A DNA stretch of 64,000 nucleotides from the NCBI GenBank assembly GCA_905183005.1, contig CAJJDO010000133.1:62001-126000 (forward strand), in the 5' to 3' direction. Position numbers and translations under genes: made by a program. Below, one piece after another: positions 23,535 through 35,891 of this stretch; the stretch's first letter is position 1; every line of letters begins with the position of its first letter. The DNA is from Paramecium pentaurelia (taxonomy: Eukaryota; Ciliophora; Oligohymenophorea; Peniculida; Parameciidae). Below the pieces are notes generated by a model. It saw only the letters and a program-made list of their open reading frames with translations, did not search any database and was not told where the DNA came from.

Positions 23535-24831
23535 ATGTTATCAATGTAAAATATAGAAGACACAACGTCACTTAATCGGATGTCAAGTGATGAAGAAGGT
23601 TATTCAGAAAGCTCTTTAGAAAGTCCATTAATCAATTAGAAAGTTCAAGAAATTAAATAACAAGTTTTTGAGTAATGTGAAGTGGAGGTTCCTATTACCT
23701 AAATTCCCATAGAGATATCTTTCAATAGACATATAGATTAAAGAATTAATGACACTGCTGTTTTACAACATCATGCAGATGAAATCACTTAAAAGATAAT
23801 GAAAAATGTTAAGGGTCCATTTTAAAGAGATTATTTAAAAGAAATAGTATCTAAATCAAAGAAAAGATTTAAAGTGGATGGTTTTAATTTGGATTTAACT
23901 TGTAAATAAATAATAACTAATCCAGATATTGAAGATAATTTAATTGCTATGGGTTTTCCTGCAGAGAATTTTGAAGCTATTTATAGGAATCCTATGTCAG
24001 AAGTGTAAAAATTCTTAAATACACGTCATCATAATAATTATATGGTCATTAATTTGTAAATTTAGATTGCTACTTAGATGTTCAGAAAGAAAATATAAGC
24101 ATGAATATTTTTATAGAGTTGCAGAATTTCCTTTTGAAGATCATTAAGCACCACCTTTTAATTTAATAGTAGATTTCTGTACTATTGTGCATAATTGGTT
24201 ATTATCTAATCCCAAAAATGTTATTGCAGTACATTGTAAGGCTGGTAAGGGAAGAACAGGAATGATGATTTGTTGTTATTTACTATATAGTGGTAAGTAC
24301 ATTTCAAGCCAAGATGCAATAACTTATTATGGACTTATTCGTACTTTGAATTAAAAAGGAGTAACAATTCCAAGTTAGATTAGATATGTTCATTATTTTA
24401 GTTTTGCTTTAAAAAATGATTTAATAAATAGACCATTTCAGTAAGTAGAATTACTTTCAGTTCGTTTGGTTGGTTCAATTCATGGAACATTGATTAGATT
24501 ATAGAATAATAGCAAATAATTAATAGAAAAAGCATAGATTATATCAGAGAAGGAAGTTCTTTTCACTTTTGAAGGCATATATCTTTAAGGAGATGTTTTA
24601 TTATAGATATTTCAAAAATCAATTGTATCAGAATCCAAACTGTTATAAATTTGGTTCAATACAAATTTTGTTACTATATCTCCTAATGAATAAATATTTA
24701 AAGCCTCTGAGATTGACTTAATGAAAAATTCGAAAAAAAAGAAACATTAGAACAATATACAGTTAGAACTTTTACTTGATAAAACAATAGATATCAGACA
24801 AAGATCAAATTGTTTATCTAAAGATATATGA
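23535..24831 (+). CDS. PTEN: PTEN phosphoinositide 3-phosphatase, 424 aa
   Basis: One 22-nt intron (24056-24077). PTEN removes the 3-phosphate of PIP3 and antagonises PI3-kinase. The PIP2-binding motif KEIVSKSKKRFKVDG near residue 100 is nearly the same as KEIVSRNKRRYQ of animal PTEN. The P-loop HCKAGKGRTG is exact. The WPD-like region reads FPFEDHQAPP, as in PTEN. A C2-like domain follows (VELLSVRLVGSIHGT onward). There is a ~90-residue acidic extension before the phosphatase core; the C-terminal PDZ ligand and tail of animal PTEN are absent. Its stop is only 13 nt from the stop of the convergent histidine-kinase-like gene. Confidence 0.95.
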
Positions 24832-24844
24832 AATTTATTAACTA

Positions 24845-27740
24845 TCAAAAATCTAAATATTAAACTGCAGCTCCAATATCTATCAAATCAAAAGGTTTTG
24901 CAATAAAGTAATCTGCACCATTCTTAAAACATTCCAATTTCGAGTTCAAATCAATAAAAGTTGAAATAATTATTGCAAATCCTTTATCAATTAATCCAAT
25001 TTTCATCTAATCCTTTAAAAATTTCACCAATTCAATTCCTGAAAAAAGCTATAATTTATATTAATACATACAGGCAAATAAAATTCAATAAAAAATAATA
25101 AATATGATCTATTTCCACAATGACAAGGTTTAATTTATTTATTTGAAATCATTTATTGAGCCTCTACACCATTGAATGCTTTATCACATTTTATATTATA
25201 TTTTTCTAACACCTTCTATAATGATAATACACTATAATGATCATTATCAACAATCAAAACTTTAGAACAACATGTCAATCTTAATCTGTACTTAATAACA
25301 GATGGAAGTAATTTAGGAGTGAATTCAGGAGGATGTATAGATGGAGTACTCATTTCTAATCCTAAATCATATACAGAATGAGTTTTAACAGAATCCTATT
25401 ATGATTCACTTCTTTCATTCCTATTCTTTTTATATGTTTATTAAACTGAATCTGGAAAGGCTTATTTCCAAGTACCAGAATGACTATTACTCTATTCTTT
25501 TGATTATTTTGGAATAGATCCAGAATTTTAAACTTATTTAGAATTTGATGAATCTTATTTAATTCTTGAGATTTAAGAGAAATAAGCACTCTGAACATCA
25601 AATGCATCCCCAGGTTTCATAGAGAATTATTTTGATAATTGACTTAAGGTATAATATCTAATTATTAATAATATATACTTTGATTCTTCTCTATAGCCAC
25701 TACTATCTTAAGCTAACAATAAAGATAATGATGTTTCATAATATTTTCTTTATCCTATAATCTTTATTGGACCTGTATCTTAACGACTTTGCATTCTTTA
25801 TTGACTAGTTTATGATTCTACAACAAATGTAAATGTTCCATATCCTTAACTATCATATAGAAATTCGATTCCTCTTTTAAAAGAACCACTTAATTACCAA
25901 CATAATATAACACAAATTTATAATTCTAATAAATTATTAAGATCCACTTAATAAAATGATGAAGATTTAAGGGATGAATTCAAAGACTTAATTAAAATGG
26001 ATATAGATTTTCTAAGATTTTCATCTTTTGCAATCATACTATCTTTAAATGAAATCATAATTCCACTAACAGTATAACTTTTAATATCTAATTTCAATGT
26101 TGATCCTGAAGTATACTTTAAACAATAAGTTAATAAACAAGCTAAAATTTATTTTAACTAATTAAATATTTTAATTTTACTCTATCAATATCAGTGAATA
26201 AAACTTAATTATTATCACTTAAATCTATTGAAGTTATTAAATTAACTTCTCTAATCTTTAAATTATCTTCAAAAATATTTATTATCTCTTCAACTAGATC
26301 ACTCACTCTAAATGCTGATATTTTCAAAAACAATTAATTTTAGATATAAAATATATAATCTCTCATATTATTTACAAATAAAAAGAATCTTTAACTTATT
26401 AGTTTTATTGGTGTATAATAATTCTATTTAAGAGATATTTTCTGATTGTTCTCAGTGTCACTTTAGGTTAATAAAATAAGTGTTAAAATACAATTAATAT
26501 AACTTACTGATTCATGAACAAAAGTAGTGAATACATTAATTATTGGAAGGCTACTATCTAAAGTTTTCTTTTGTCTTGGTTTCTATTCAAAAAGAAAAAA
26601 GACATAGAAGGACTCATTTATCTTATTCACAAAAGTTTTGACTTGGACATTCTCAAAATCTAGCACATCGCTCTTCAATGCAAACAGAGTAACCATACAC
26701 GTGCACCATCTCTTTAATTCCAAGTAAACTACTTATCGAACTATATTTGCATCATCAAAATCAAGTCTCGTATTGTGAGTTATGACTTCAATTGGCACTT
26801 ATGAGAATCATTCATCTTATTCAACAGGAAGGAACCACTTAAAAATTATAAATTAATAAAAATACTCGCTATTTATTGATTATTCATTATTATTATTGAT
26901 ATCAATTAATTCTTTACTACCAATTAAAATCTAACTACATAAAAATTGTTCTTCATAATCAGGCTTTGATTATTATTATGTTTATTATTCATCTAAAGTT
27001 GATTATTTTAATAATTTTCCTAAAAATATATTCTAATAAACAATATTAAGCTTATTGTTGTAAACCAACACTGATTAATTTTATATCCATGCTACATGTT
27101 TTAAAATCTATTCATCTTCATTACATTCCATTTTCAGTGGATTCAATTCTTACATCATAGATTATTGTTAATTTACTCTACTACCAATATCTCTATTATT
27201 AATAGATTCTTTCACTAAATATTCATATTATCAATACATTAAAGTGATTTTTATTGAACACACTAATCAATATAAGCATTCCCAACTTTTGTATATATGC
27301 AATTCATTAAAATCAACCAGAACCAGATTATGATATTCAAAAATAATAAAATACTATTTGGTAATGTTGTTATGTAATTTGTTTCTTGATCTTATATTAT
27401 GTTTATCAATAATGCAGTTCCTAAACAAAAACCTTTCAACAATTAATCATCTATCAAATGAACTATAATTAAACAATATTGACTCATTTCCACATTCATA
27501 GATACTTATATCAATATTATTAATAATTTCAATTTCCATACAACTTTTACCATATTGTAATCTTTGTATTTAACTACAAAAAATGTTATTCCAGAAATAA
27601 AATTCAAAATTATTGGTATTATAGACTCAATTCCCTAAGACTATTTTAAACCTATGTTAAAAGTAATTCTCACCTAACAACAAGGCTAGAAATATTTAAA
27701 GTTCATTAAGAAATAATTAAGCTATACTAAGTTTTTCCAT
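24845..27740 (-). CDS. Degenerate hybrid histidine kinase with Glu receiver, about 927 aa
   Basis: Five introns (27652-27673 and others of 21-23 nt). The N-terminus has four to five hydrophobic helices; then a PAS-like block (VLVYNNKLNIVYQN) precedes a HisKA domain. The phospho-acceptor region TFVHESVSYINCIL keeps His-Glu, and VLFTDIDR then LKQILACLLTYCLKYT marks the ATPase N-box. The ATPase is degenerate: the N-box Asn is gone, G1 DxGxG reads FKDSMI, and G2 GLGL reads NNLLEL. A C-terminal receiver (KVLIVDNDH, FSGIELVKFL, IISTF, FIAKPF) has kept the acid pair, Thr/Ser and Lys, but the acceptor Asp is Glu (FIEFYLP). An in-frame TGA at 26808-26810 replaces what should be Trp or Arg. A signalling pseudokinase is likely. 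Confidence 0.8.
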
Positions 27741-27963
27741 AATTATAAATAATTTTATTAGAAATTGATTTATTGTTATTACTATTAAAAATGCAATATC
27801 TTACTAATAACATAATTTATAATTAATCTCCTTAAGAATATGAAAATTTATTAGATATATATATATTCATTTATATATTAATAATCATTCAAAAAAATTA
27901 TTATTTATAGAGATATTTATTTAATTGTTAAATTAATATTCCAAAATTTAAAAAAAAACTAGA

Positions 27964-28539
27964 ATGAGTTATTTTGAAAAATGGGGTTATGATGATATCA
28001 GAACTAAAGAATTAGATGATCTCTGTGAGATTAAGCATTAAGGAATACAATCATTTTAAGATATTGCATTAGTAAAACAATAGTAAATATTATTAATATA
28101 ATCTAAGATTAGAATTAATGAAGTTCTAATCTTCATAATTAAGAGAATAAGTGTAAGTTAAAAGAGAAAATTTATAATAAATTAAAGAATTAACAAAAAA
28201 TTTGGAAGTGCTTTTGGATGAAGAATCTCAAGATATTGAAAAAAAAATTGAAGTGGAAAGGAAAACAAATAATGAACTAAATCAATATAATATCAAAAAA
28301 TAATAGATTCCTCATTTAGAAGATTTATAATAATATATTATTCCATTAAATGAGAGAACATAGTTATATTAGCAAATATAAAATAAAAGAAAAGAGTTGT
28401 TAGGTGATAATTATACATTAATGCCACCTTAAGTAATTATTATAAAATTATATTATTTTAGACATTTAAGGATGCTTTAAAGGAGAATTATGATCTTAAA
28501 TAATAATTGCATGAATTAAAAATGAAAATTAAGTAATGA
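27964..28539 (+). CDS. Coiled-coil protein, 173 aa
   Basis: Introns 28083-28107 and 28433-28461 (25 and 29 nt; the first ends AAG). The protein starts MSYFEKWGYDDIRTKELDDLC. It then forms one long heptad-rich coiled coil over residues ~40-170, with Gln/Glu/Lys in most positions. No transmembrane segment or enzyme motif. It resembles small structural or ciliary coiled-coil proteins in general size and composition but no family was recognised. It is divergent from the histidine-kinase-like gene over a 223-bp promoter. Confidence 0.65.
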
Positions 28540-28677
28540 AAAAATTAATCAATTGTGATCTTATATTATATAATCAATTATTGAAAGATTATAGAGTTTT
28601 TTTCATATATTTGCCATCAATGATATCACTAAATTAACTTAATATTTATAATCTTTTAAGTTTTAATTATTATCATC

Positions 28678-29542
28678 ATGTTGACTTAAAGATGTCCAGC
28701 AATTATGAAAAAAGTGGAATTTGGAAATATCTCATTAGGCTTACAAAGACAAAGCTCTTAAAGAGAGTTTATGATATAATAACAAAATAATAATGATATA
28801 TTATAGGATAAGATGAAGTTGAAGTATATTAGATGTGAATATTAGATTGTTAAATTAAAGAATACAAACATAGAGTAATGATAACCCTATAAGAACAGAT
28901 TTGTCAACTGCAGAGGGATTACAATTATAAGAAAATAAATCAGATGAGAAAAAATAAAAATTTGACAAATTAAAAAGGTAACCACCCACCTTCTTTGAAA
29001 AGATACCCAAAGATCCACTTACATTAATGAATTCAACTAGAAAAAATAAATACATCTAAATAAATATTTTAGCTAAATCGAAATAAGCTGTAAAGGATCA
29101 TATCATTAATAATAATTTACCTCAACAATCTCCTGCTTAGGATGCTGCTGTTAGAGAACTTTTGGATAGCTTTTAAACTTAATTTAATTTTAGGACTGCA
29201 ATAGATGCAAAAAAAAAGAGATAGGTAGAAGATCTCAAAGCAAAATATCTTAAAACATTCTTCATAAAAAATATTCCAACTAAGGATAAAGTAATTTATA
29301 AGTATTATGGAGAGAATCAATTTAATAGTTTTACTAATAGGGATGATCGATTTAAGTTCTCTAGAAGTTAAATAAAAAATGAATGTTATCATAAACCATT
29401 TACATAATCATTTTAGACTCAAACTCAAACCTTTTGCAATGAAAGTAGTAGCTGCACTGGATATTGTTAATATCTTAGAGAACTATATAAAAAAAATCAC
29501 CAGAGTCTAAAACATTTGTCAGAACTAACCTCCTCGAATTGA
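28678..29542 (+). CDS. Hypothetical basic protein, 280 aa
   Basis: One 22-nt intron (28824-28845). A first ATG at 28678 gives MLTQRCPAIMKKVEFGN; a second at 28705 is also possible. The protein is hydrophilic and Lys/Gln-rich with the phrases PPTFFEKIPKDPLTLMNSTR and AVRELLDSFQTQFNFRTA. A Cys/Ser-rich piece sits near the end (ETCNESSSCTGYC-like region, actual order FCNESSSCTGYC). No domain recognised. The stop is 29 nt from the stop of the convergent channel gene. Confidence 0.6.
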
Positions 29543-29571
29543 ATTAATAATTATTGATATTAAATAATTAG

Positions 29572-32500
29572 TCAGTTTTATAATAGCTTTTTTACTCTTT
29601 TAATTTTAGACGCAACAAAGCATTTAATCGAATAAGGAGTACTATTATTTAACTTTTTTCTTTTGAAATAGTTTTTTCTGTTAGAATCTAAGAATCTAAT
29701 GTAGCGATTTATAACTTAATTGTAATTATTATGAGGATAATAGATTTTATACTCCTGCATTGCTTCGAATTTATTGAATAACAAATCATTTATGAAATAT
29801 CCTTGATTCTATTCTAAGAATTTATATTACTTCTGGGGTAGTTATAGCTTGGAACTAGGACATTTAATTAGGAGTGCTCTGTCTAGTGGCTGATTTAAAA
29901 CTTCTACTTCTATTTTATTTGTTTTAATCACTTAGAGATTTAGAACTATTTTATTTCTTAAGTACATTCTATTCAAAGAGTCTATTTTAACTAGATAAAA
30001 TGGATAATTTTTATGATTTATTTTATTTGGAATGGGATGAAGGATTATTAGAGATATCTTTTGATAAAGAATTAGAATATGTATAAGATCTATTTGAAGG
30101 TTATCTAATTGATTATTTTAATGTATTATGAGATAGTTATTATTATTATTATTATTATTATTATTGCTATTATTATTATTATTGTTATTATTATTGATAA
30201 GAATCAGTTTTAATTTAATCCTCTTTTAATAAGTTTCCTTAAGATGATTCTTTAAGATATTAAAATTTTGTTTTGATTTAATTATTGCTTCTACCTGCAG
30301 GGAAAAGTATGGTTTTATCTTTGCTCAATTATGCCTCTTACAATTAATTTAAAATATCTCTATCATCTTTTTCTATAACAGATATATTATTCCCTACACT
30401 AGTGAGGTTGTTTGGTTCAACATTAATAGGAAATCCTGCTGTTTTCAAGGTTGTTTTATTAGAATTCTTTCTAATACTTTTAATTTATGGTTCTTGAATA
30501 TGGATAGTTTATTCATCTTAGCATTCTTATTCAATATTAAATTAATCAAGACTTTCAACATTGCTTCCTGATCGACATTAATCAGGACTGTAATTTTTTT
30601 ATGCTAAAGAATTACTAACAAAACTTACTGATTAATATGTTTAATCTAATTTAAAATTATTATTTACTTTCAGAATAAGGTAACTAAGATGTTTCTGGTA
30701 AATCATCTGAAACTTATTCTTAACTTTATTTATTAGCATATTGTCTAGCTTTATCCTGATTTAAATTCATATCTTGCCAAGCAAAATATTTTCTTAACCT
30801 TCTTGAGAATTACCTTCTCTATTATTTTTCTGTATATAGATGTTTTTCTATTGCATTTATTCTTTAAGGGAAATATTATAAATGTCTACATTCTACAATG
30901 TAATGTCCTCTTATTTTACAATAATAACATTCAAATAACTTTTAATTATAGAAGGCATTATCTTTAAGTGTACAAAATATTTCATTATCTTATGGATAAT
31001 TAGATATTATCTAAATGAAATCAGATCTCTTTATTTTCATCAATGTGGTTACCCCAGAACTGAAAATACTAATATTTGAAGGAATTCCTGTTATAAATGA
31101 ATATTATCCAAAAGTTGACCCTTCATATAAAGTTGTAACTGTTCTCTTATTATTACCAAAAGAAGAACCTAAAAACTAAACCTTTACTTATCCTTTTAAT
31201 ATGTAAAATAATCCTAGATCTTCTATTTAATGTTCCTAATAATATTTATACATATTGTACAATTATAATGTTGTCTTCTGGATTAAATGTAACTTATTCA
31301 ATTTCATAAACCAATTATTATTTGAATTAAGGTGAAAATCTATTCAATAATTCAATTTTATCTATCATTGTTGATCTTAAAGATAAATCTATCTCATCCT
31401 CTAATTCAGGACTTAGTTTCTTAGTTAATTGATCTTTAGTTTTATTAAGATCTTCCTAAAATATTTACAATTTTATTTACATCTATTCTAAATTCCAAAT
31501 AAGAGTAACATCTTCTTAAAAGACCATCATTTTCACATTTCTCTCTAAATCTTTCAACAAATCCTTTGAGTAACTTTTATTTCTCCTCTTCAATCTCTAT
31601 TTCTGGTTTCATCCAAATATATACTATCATTGTTGTATAAGCTAAACAAAAATAGGATATAATCATGTAACATGATATTAGTAATGCATTTTGATTTGTG
31701 ACTTAAATCTCTAAAGTAAAAATATATATATATGGTATTACCAATATTAGAACAATGAGTTAGTAGAGAAATAGCAAGAGTAATACAAAAGTAGAGGTTT
31801 GGATCTTCTTCTTAATGAGAAACTCTTATTATTTCATATATATACCTTAATAAATGCAAGCAAAGGATATTATGATTGATATCCACAGTTAAAGAATAAA
31901 AATTAAATGATGAGTTGATTTATAGATGTTTTCAAAAATTTCCACTTATCTTATGAATTATAGTAACATCATGAATAAGACTGTCACTAATTTTGCTTTA
32001 TGATCTATTTCAATGAGAGTGCTCAAAGATAAAAAGAAAAGTCTTAAAATATCTAGGAATATTTTTTTGCTATCTTTATAATCGACTTTTATAACTCCCC
32101 TTTACATTTTATAAGGACCTCTTTGAAAAAGTAAATCTTAAAAAATGGTTAAAATAGTTAATCCATATATCATTTAAGAAATAATTAAAATAAGTTAAGA
32201 GACTTCAAAAAATTAAACAAGTGGTATAAAAATACATGAAAGCACATTTGATATGGTAGTGGATAAAAATATATACATTGTGAAATAATGATACTTAAGG
32301 GGCGAAACTAAAATTTGATAAAAATTCAGTATTACGTTCCTAATATTCTTGTGTTAGAATAGGATCATTATATTTTGAATAATGAATTAAATTCAAAAAT
32401 TTAACTTTCATATGATTAACCAGTAATTTAACTCTATCCTAATTGATTTACATAGATTTTTAATCTTCAAAAACTGAACGTATCTACAAAATGATTAATA

Positions 32501-32874
32501 TTTATATATACTGAATTTATCTTAGATGAAAACTATGAGCTTTCATCTAAATAATTAAAATGCTGCTATTTTCTACAATCCTTTTTATTTGGAAGTTATT
32601 CTTGACTTTTATTGGATATCAGATTAGTTATAATAGTAGGAGCTTTAATTTCTTCACTACCTTAACAATCTCTTGGTTATTGAGGAAATGTCATTAAAAA
32701 AGAAGGTTTAGAGTGTCCATATATATTTATCTAAGATAAAGAGGAATGTTCTTCCTCTTCTTAGATGGATTAGCTATGAGAATAAGGAATAGTTCTAATT
32801 TGTTTCTTAGATTGAATTCTATCCATTATCTCAAAGTCTTTAATTTATGGGAATTAGAGTTTTTTCTTTTACAT
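29572..32874 (-). CDS. Cyclic-nucleotide-gated-type channel without a GYG filter, 1050 aa
   Basis: Six introns (28, 28, 25, 25, 22, 22 nt). About 150 polar residues precede six or seven hydrophobic helices. The S2-S3 block FQRGPYKMQRGVIKVDYKD copies the ciliate channel pattern. The C-linker (FVERFREKCENDGLLRR, LSPELEDEIDLSLRS) and cyclic-nucleotide-binding domain (FNPEDNIIIE, YEGSTFGQYSFITG) are clear. A CCHC zinc-knuckle-like CYYCKIRGHYIVEC follows, as I recall for this family. Between S5 and S6, where TVGYGD should stand, the sequence is LFLYQLIVLILVIPYIYIF, so no K+ filter is visible. The tail is long, Ser/Asn/Gln-rich with 20 Gln in a row, and ends in a basic conserved block. An upstream in-frame ATG at 32872-32874 was chosen as start. 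Confidence 0.85.
30137..30196. repeat. TAA/TTA microsatellite coding for 20 glutamines
   Basis: Twenty codons read TAA, CAA or TAG on the minus strand inside the channel tail. In this code TAA is Gln, so an AT-only trinucleotide repeat is translated as polyglutamine. Three CAA and one TAG break the run. Confidence 0.9.
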
Positions 32875-32925
32875 AATATAATATTATAATAAATAATGGA
32901 TTAATAGTTAAAAATTTATTTATTG

Positions 32926-33437
32926 TCATTATTTGTTTTAAAGTTCTCTACATCTAGCTTCGACAACTTCAATGCCTTTTTTAAATGAACTGTTGAATTG
33001 AGATAGCAATTTGGTCACAAAAGTTTGATGAAAATTGGACAATAGTTTCTATTTAAATGATGCTTATATACAGAGTAATGAGTTTTTTAATCATCTATTG
33101 CTTTATATATGATGGATTCATCTCCTGAAAGGTTTGGATAATACTTACAGGCTTTCAGTAATTTAGTTTACATCTACATACTTCTATTCTCAATATCAAA
33201 TGTTATCTCTTCTAGAGTCAAACACCAAACCATGAATTTACGAGCATAAACCTAAGTTTAGATAGAATGAGATCATACGATTCTCTTAATAGACATAGTA
33301 TTATTGTCATTAAGCATCATATCTACAACTTGATTGAATTTGATAAAATCGAATTCTTTGCATGGATACTTTCTCCAGAAGCCTTTAACCACAGTTTCCC
33401 AATCAAAGTTAAATGTGTACTCAGATTGAATCTGCAT
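32926..33437 (-). CDS. PRELI/MSF1-domain lipid-transfer protein, 153 aa
   Basis: Introns 33252-33278 and 33049-33071 (27 and 23 nt). The start (YTFNFDWETVVKGFWRKYPC) matches the opening of PRELID/Ups proteins, which read Y-x-F-x-x-x-W-x-x-V and then W-R-K-Y-P. The rest follows the family: KRIVYARKFMVWCLTLEE, then FDIENRSMQMQTKL, and the closing helix FKKGIEVVEARCRELQ. Family members shuttle phosphatidic acid or phosphatidylserine across the mitochondrial intermembrane space; length ~150-220 aa is normal. The stop is 51 nt before the start of the channel gene on the same strand. Confidence 0.85.
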
Positions 33438-33607
33438 GATATACAATTAGATATTCTAAATTTTGATTTTATTCTTAATACAATAGGTGCATTTATATCA
33501 TATTTAATATTCCGTACAATTTGCACCCTTGAATACTCATTATATCGGATTATTAAATTGATATATCATTAAAATATATAAGTCCATTATATTTTGTATA
33601 TAATTAA

Positions 33608-34308
33608 TCAAAGCTTGAATTAATCTAATTCTGGATGATGTCCTTTAGGTTCTGTTTGAGGTGTTTCAAGTGGAGTTTTGACAAATGTATATGATTCAGC
33701 TCCTTTCATAGTTGATTTATCCTAAATTCATAAATATAATAGATACATTTAAACTCTTACTATGTTCTTTAAAAAAGAAAGTAAGATTATTAGGATCCAT
33801 TTCAAGTGCAAATCTCAACTTCTCACCTATTCTAATTTTTTCACTCTCTCTCCTATCTTTTAACCAAATCTCTAATAAATTTCTTCTCTCCCTAATTGAT
33901 AGTACTACTCCTATAACATTATCATCATCAAATTCTTCTCCAATACATGCTATTAATAATCCAAAACAAATAACCTAAAAGAAGAGCTTCCCATTTTTTA
34001 TTCAGCAATTCATTTTCTCTCTTCTTAAAGTGAATAATCCAAGTTCCCCCATCCAAACACTCCTCCCACATAGGTTTATGTTCCTTTCTAAACATCATGA
34101 TTTTATTATCGATTTCAACCTATAAAATTCAATTTATATTTACTTCACTTGGTCTTTGTAAATAACAATAATAACTGTAAAATTCCTCCACTGTATTAAA
34201 TTCACCAATCTCTTTTAAATTTACATCATAATGATCTGATCCTGCTATAGCCTTTCTACCTCTTGGAGCATACCAAAAAACCCAATTTTAAGATAACTTA
34301 TGAGCCAT
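33608..34308 (-). CDS. eIF4E-family cap-binding protein, 208 aa
   Basis: Introns 34120-34143, 33950-33974 and 33722-33746 (24, 25, 25 nt). Cap-binding Trp positions are visible in NWVFWYAPRG near the start and in MWEECLDGGTWIIHF. The helix-strand block KWEALLLACIGEEFDDDNVIGVVLSIR, then IWLKDR, is the standard eIF4E core. This protein binds the m7G cap of mRNA; it could be a translation factor or a 4EHP-type repressor, which the sequence alone does not decide. The C-terminal ~30 residues (TPLETPQTEPKGHH) are an extension. The gene is co-directional with the PRELI gene. Confidence 0.92.
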
Positions 34309-34458
34309 TCAATATTATTTATATTTTATAAAATGCAACAATTTATTGAATTAGTAATAATTAAGAAATAATTCAAACCACCTAAAAACATCTATCAATA
34401 ACCAAAATATTTTAGACCAATTATATTATATATATTGTGTATATCTTTAATGAATCTC

Positions 34459-35353
34459 TCAGATACTTTAAATACTATTATCCTCAAATTCATCTTCCAG
34501 ATCATCATCATTAAATTAATTCTCTCCATCATCTATTTTATTAAACACTCTTACTTTATTCGCAATCCTATATAAAACCCATATCTTCTCTTCTCTAATT
34601 CAATTACTGATTATTATTATTTTCTTCATTGAGTTAATAAGCTTCTTTCAAAAATTAAGGTACATCATCAATCTCATATAAATCTACTACTATACAATCC
34701 TACTTATATTACATGATTACTTTCTTTTAATGAATCATTTCAGAACAAATTCTACAACATGTAACTTTGTGTTTCATACAAAAAAAATGTTTAACTCTGT
34801 CTGTGTGAAATTCACAAAACTCTAAGCCTGAGTCTGGATCAACTTATGGATAAGTATTTTATTATTATTATCTTGCCTTTTATGATTACAAAGCTGATTA
34901 TTGAAACTAAGTGAATAAGTATTGTTATGGATCTATAACTTCTGTACCTCCATGTAATTTACTCTTATTATTAATATCATCAGACATTCTTGTGAATATT
35001 GTATGATTGATCTAACTATTAGATACAATATCATACAGGTAATCTATCAACAGAATCAAGATGCTTTATTAATTTTAAGCATAATGGACATCTAACCCTT
35101 CTATTTCTATTATTTAGAATATAAACATTTATTACCTATAAAAATTTGTGAGACAAGCAGTACAAATTGTATGTCCACAATGTATCAATATTCTTGGCAA
35201 TCTATCCTTCATATTATAATCATTTTTGCATAAAACACATTATTTTTGATTTAACAACTTACTAGCAAATTCATTTATTTTTGGTAAATATTCTGTAGAT
35301 GGATTATTTGATTGCTCAAAGAAATATTGAGTTGGATTTTGAACTGTTTTCAT
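34459..35353 (-). CDS. RING and B-box (TRIM-like) protein, 272 aa
   Basis: Introns 35107-35135, 35012-35036 and 34533-34554 (29, 25, 22 nt). A RING finger runs from CVLCKND through CGHTICTACL to CPLC (residues ~40-90). A B-box-like finger follows (CEFHTDRVKHFFCMKHKVTCCRICSE then H, residues ~170-205), and the tail is acidic and Gln-rich (DDDLEDEFEDNS). RING plus B-box marks a TRIM-type E3 ubiquitin ligase; the usual coiled coil is short or absent. Substrate unknown. The stop is 150 bp from the start of the eIF4E gene. Confidence 0.85.
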
Positions 35354-35891
35354 TAAATAAATTAATTTAATTTGCTAAATTATCTTATTGTAAAAGAGAT
35401 AAGTTATTATGTTTAGCCTTGATTTTTAGATTTTTATTAACCCTTACAAATTCTGGATTATAATTTATCTATTGACTTTCATTATGGAATACTCATAATT
35501 ACTGAAATAAAGGAATAACAAAATGATTCATAAATATCTAATAACTAGTCAATTTGTTAACAAAATAGATTAACAATTATAATTTGCTATTATTGTTAAT
35601 AAGATTTATCATTTTAGATATTTTATATAACAAATTATAACAATTTTTTATTGGATTTTAAATTCACTGAATTATAAATTAAATTAGTGATTTGGATTAA
35701 ATAATCTTAAGTAATTCAGATTAGTCAAAGAATTATCAATATGAAGAATACATTAATTCTATTGTTCATATTTTTTAGGTAAATTTACAATTTTAAAATA
35801 TAAATGATTTCGTTGTCTTAATTGATATTATATTACATTATATTTACATTGATTTATTAATTTCAATTGAAATTATTTTTATAAAATAAAA
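35354..35891. other. Divergent spacer
   Basis: 538 bp between the starts of the RING/B-box gene and the MGC protein gene. One minus-strand frame overlaps the RING gene start with protein-like text but lacks a usable start. Nothing else seen. Confidence 0.4.

Noticed and set aside
33267..33572. Plus-strand frame of 101 codons with mixed composition
   Set aside because: It is antisense to the PRELI-type gene at 32926-33437 and its 5' flank.
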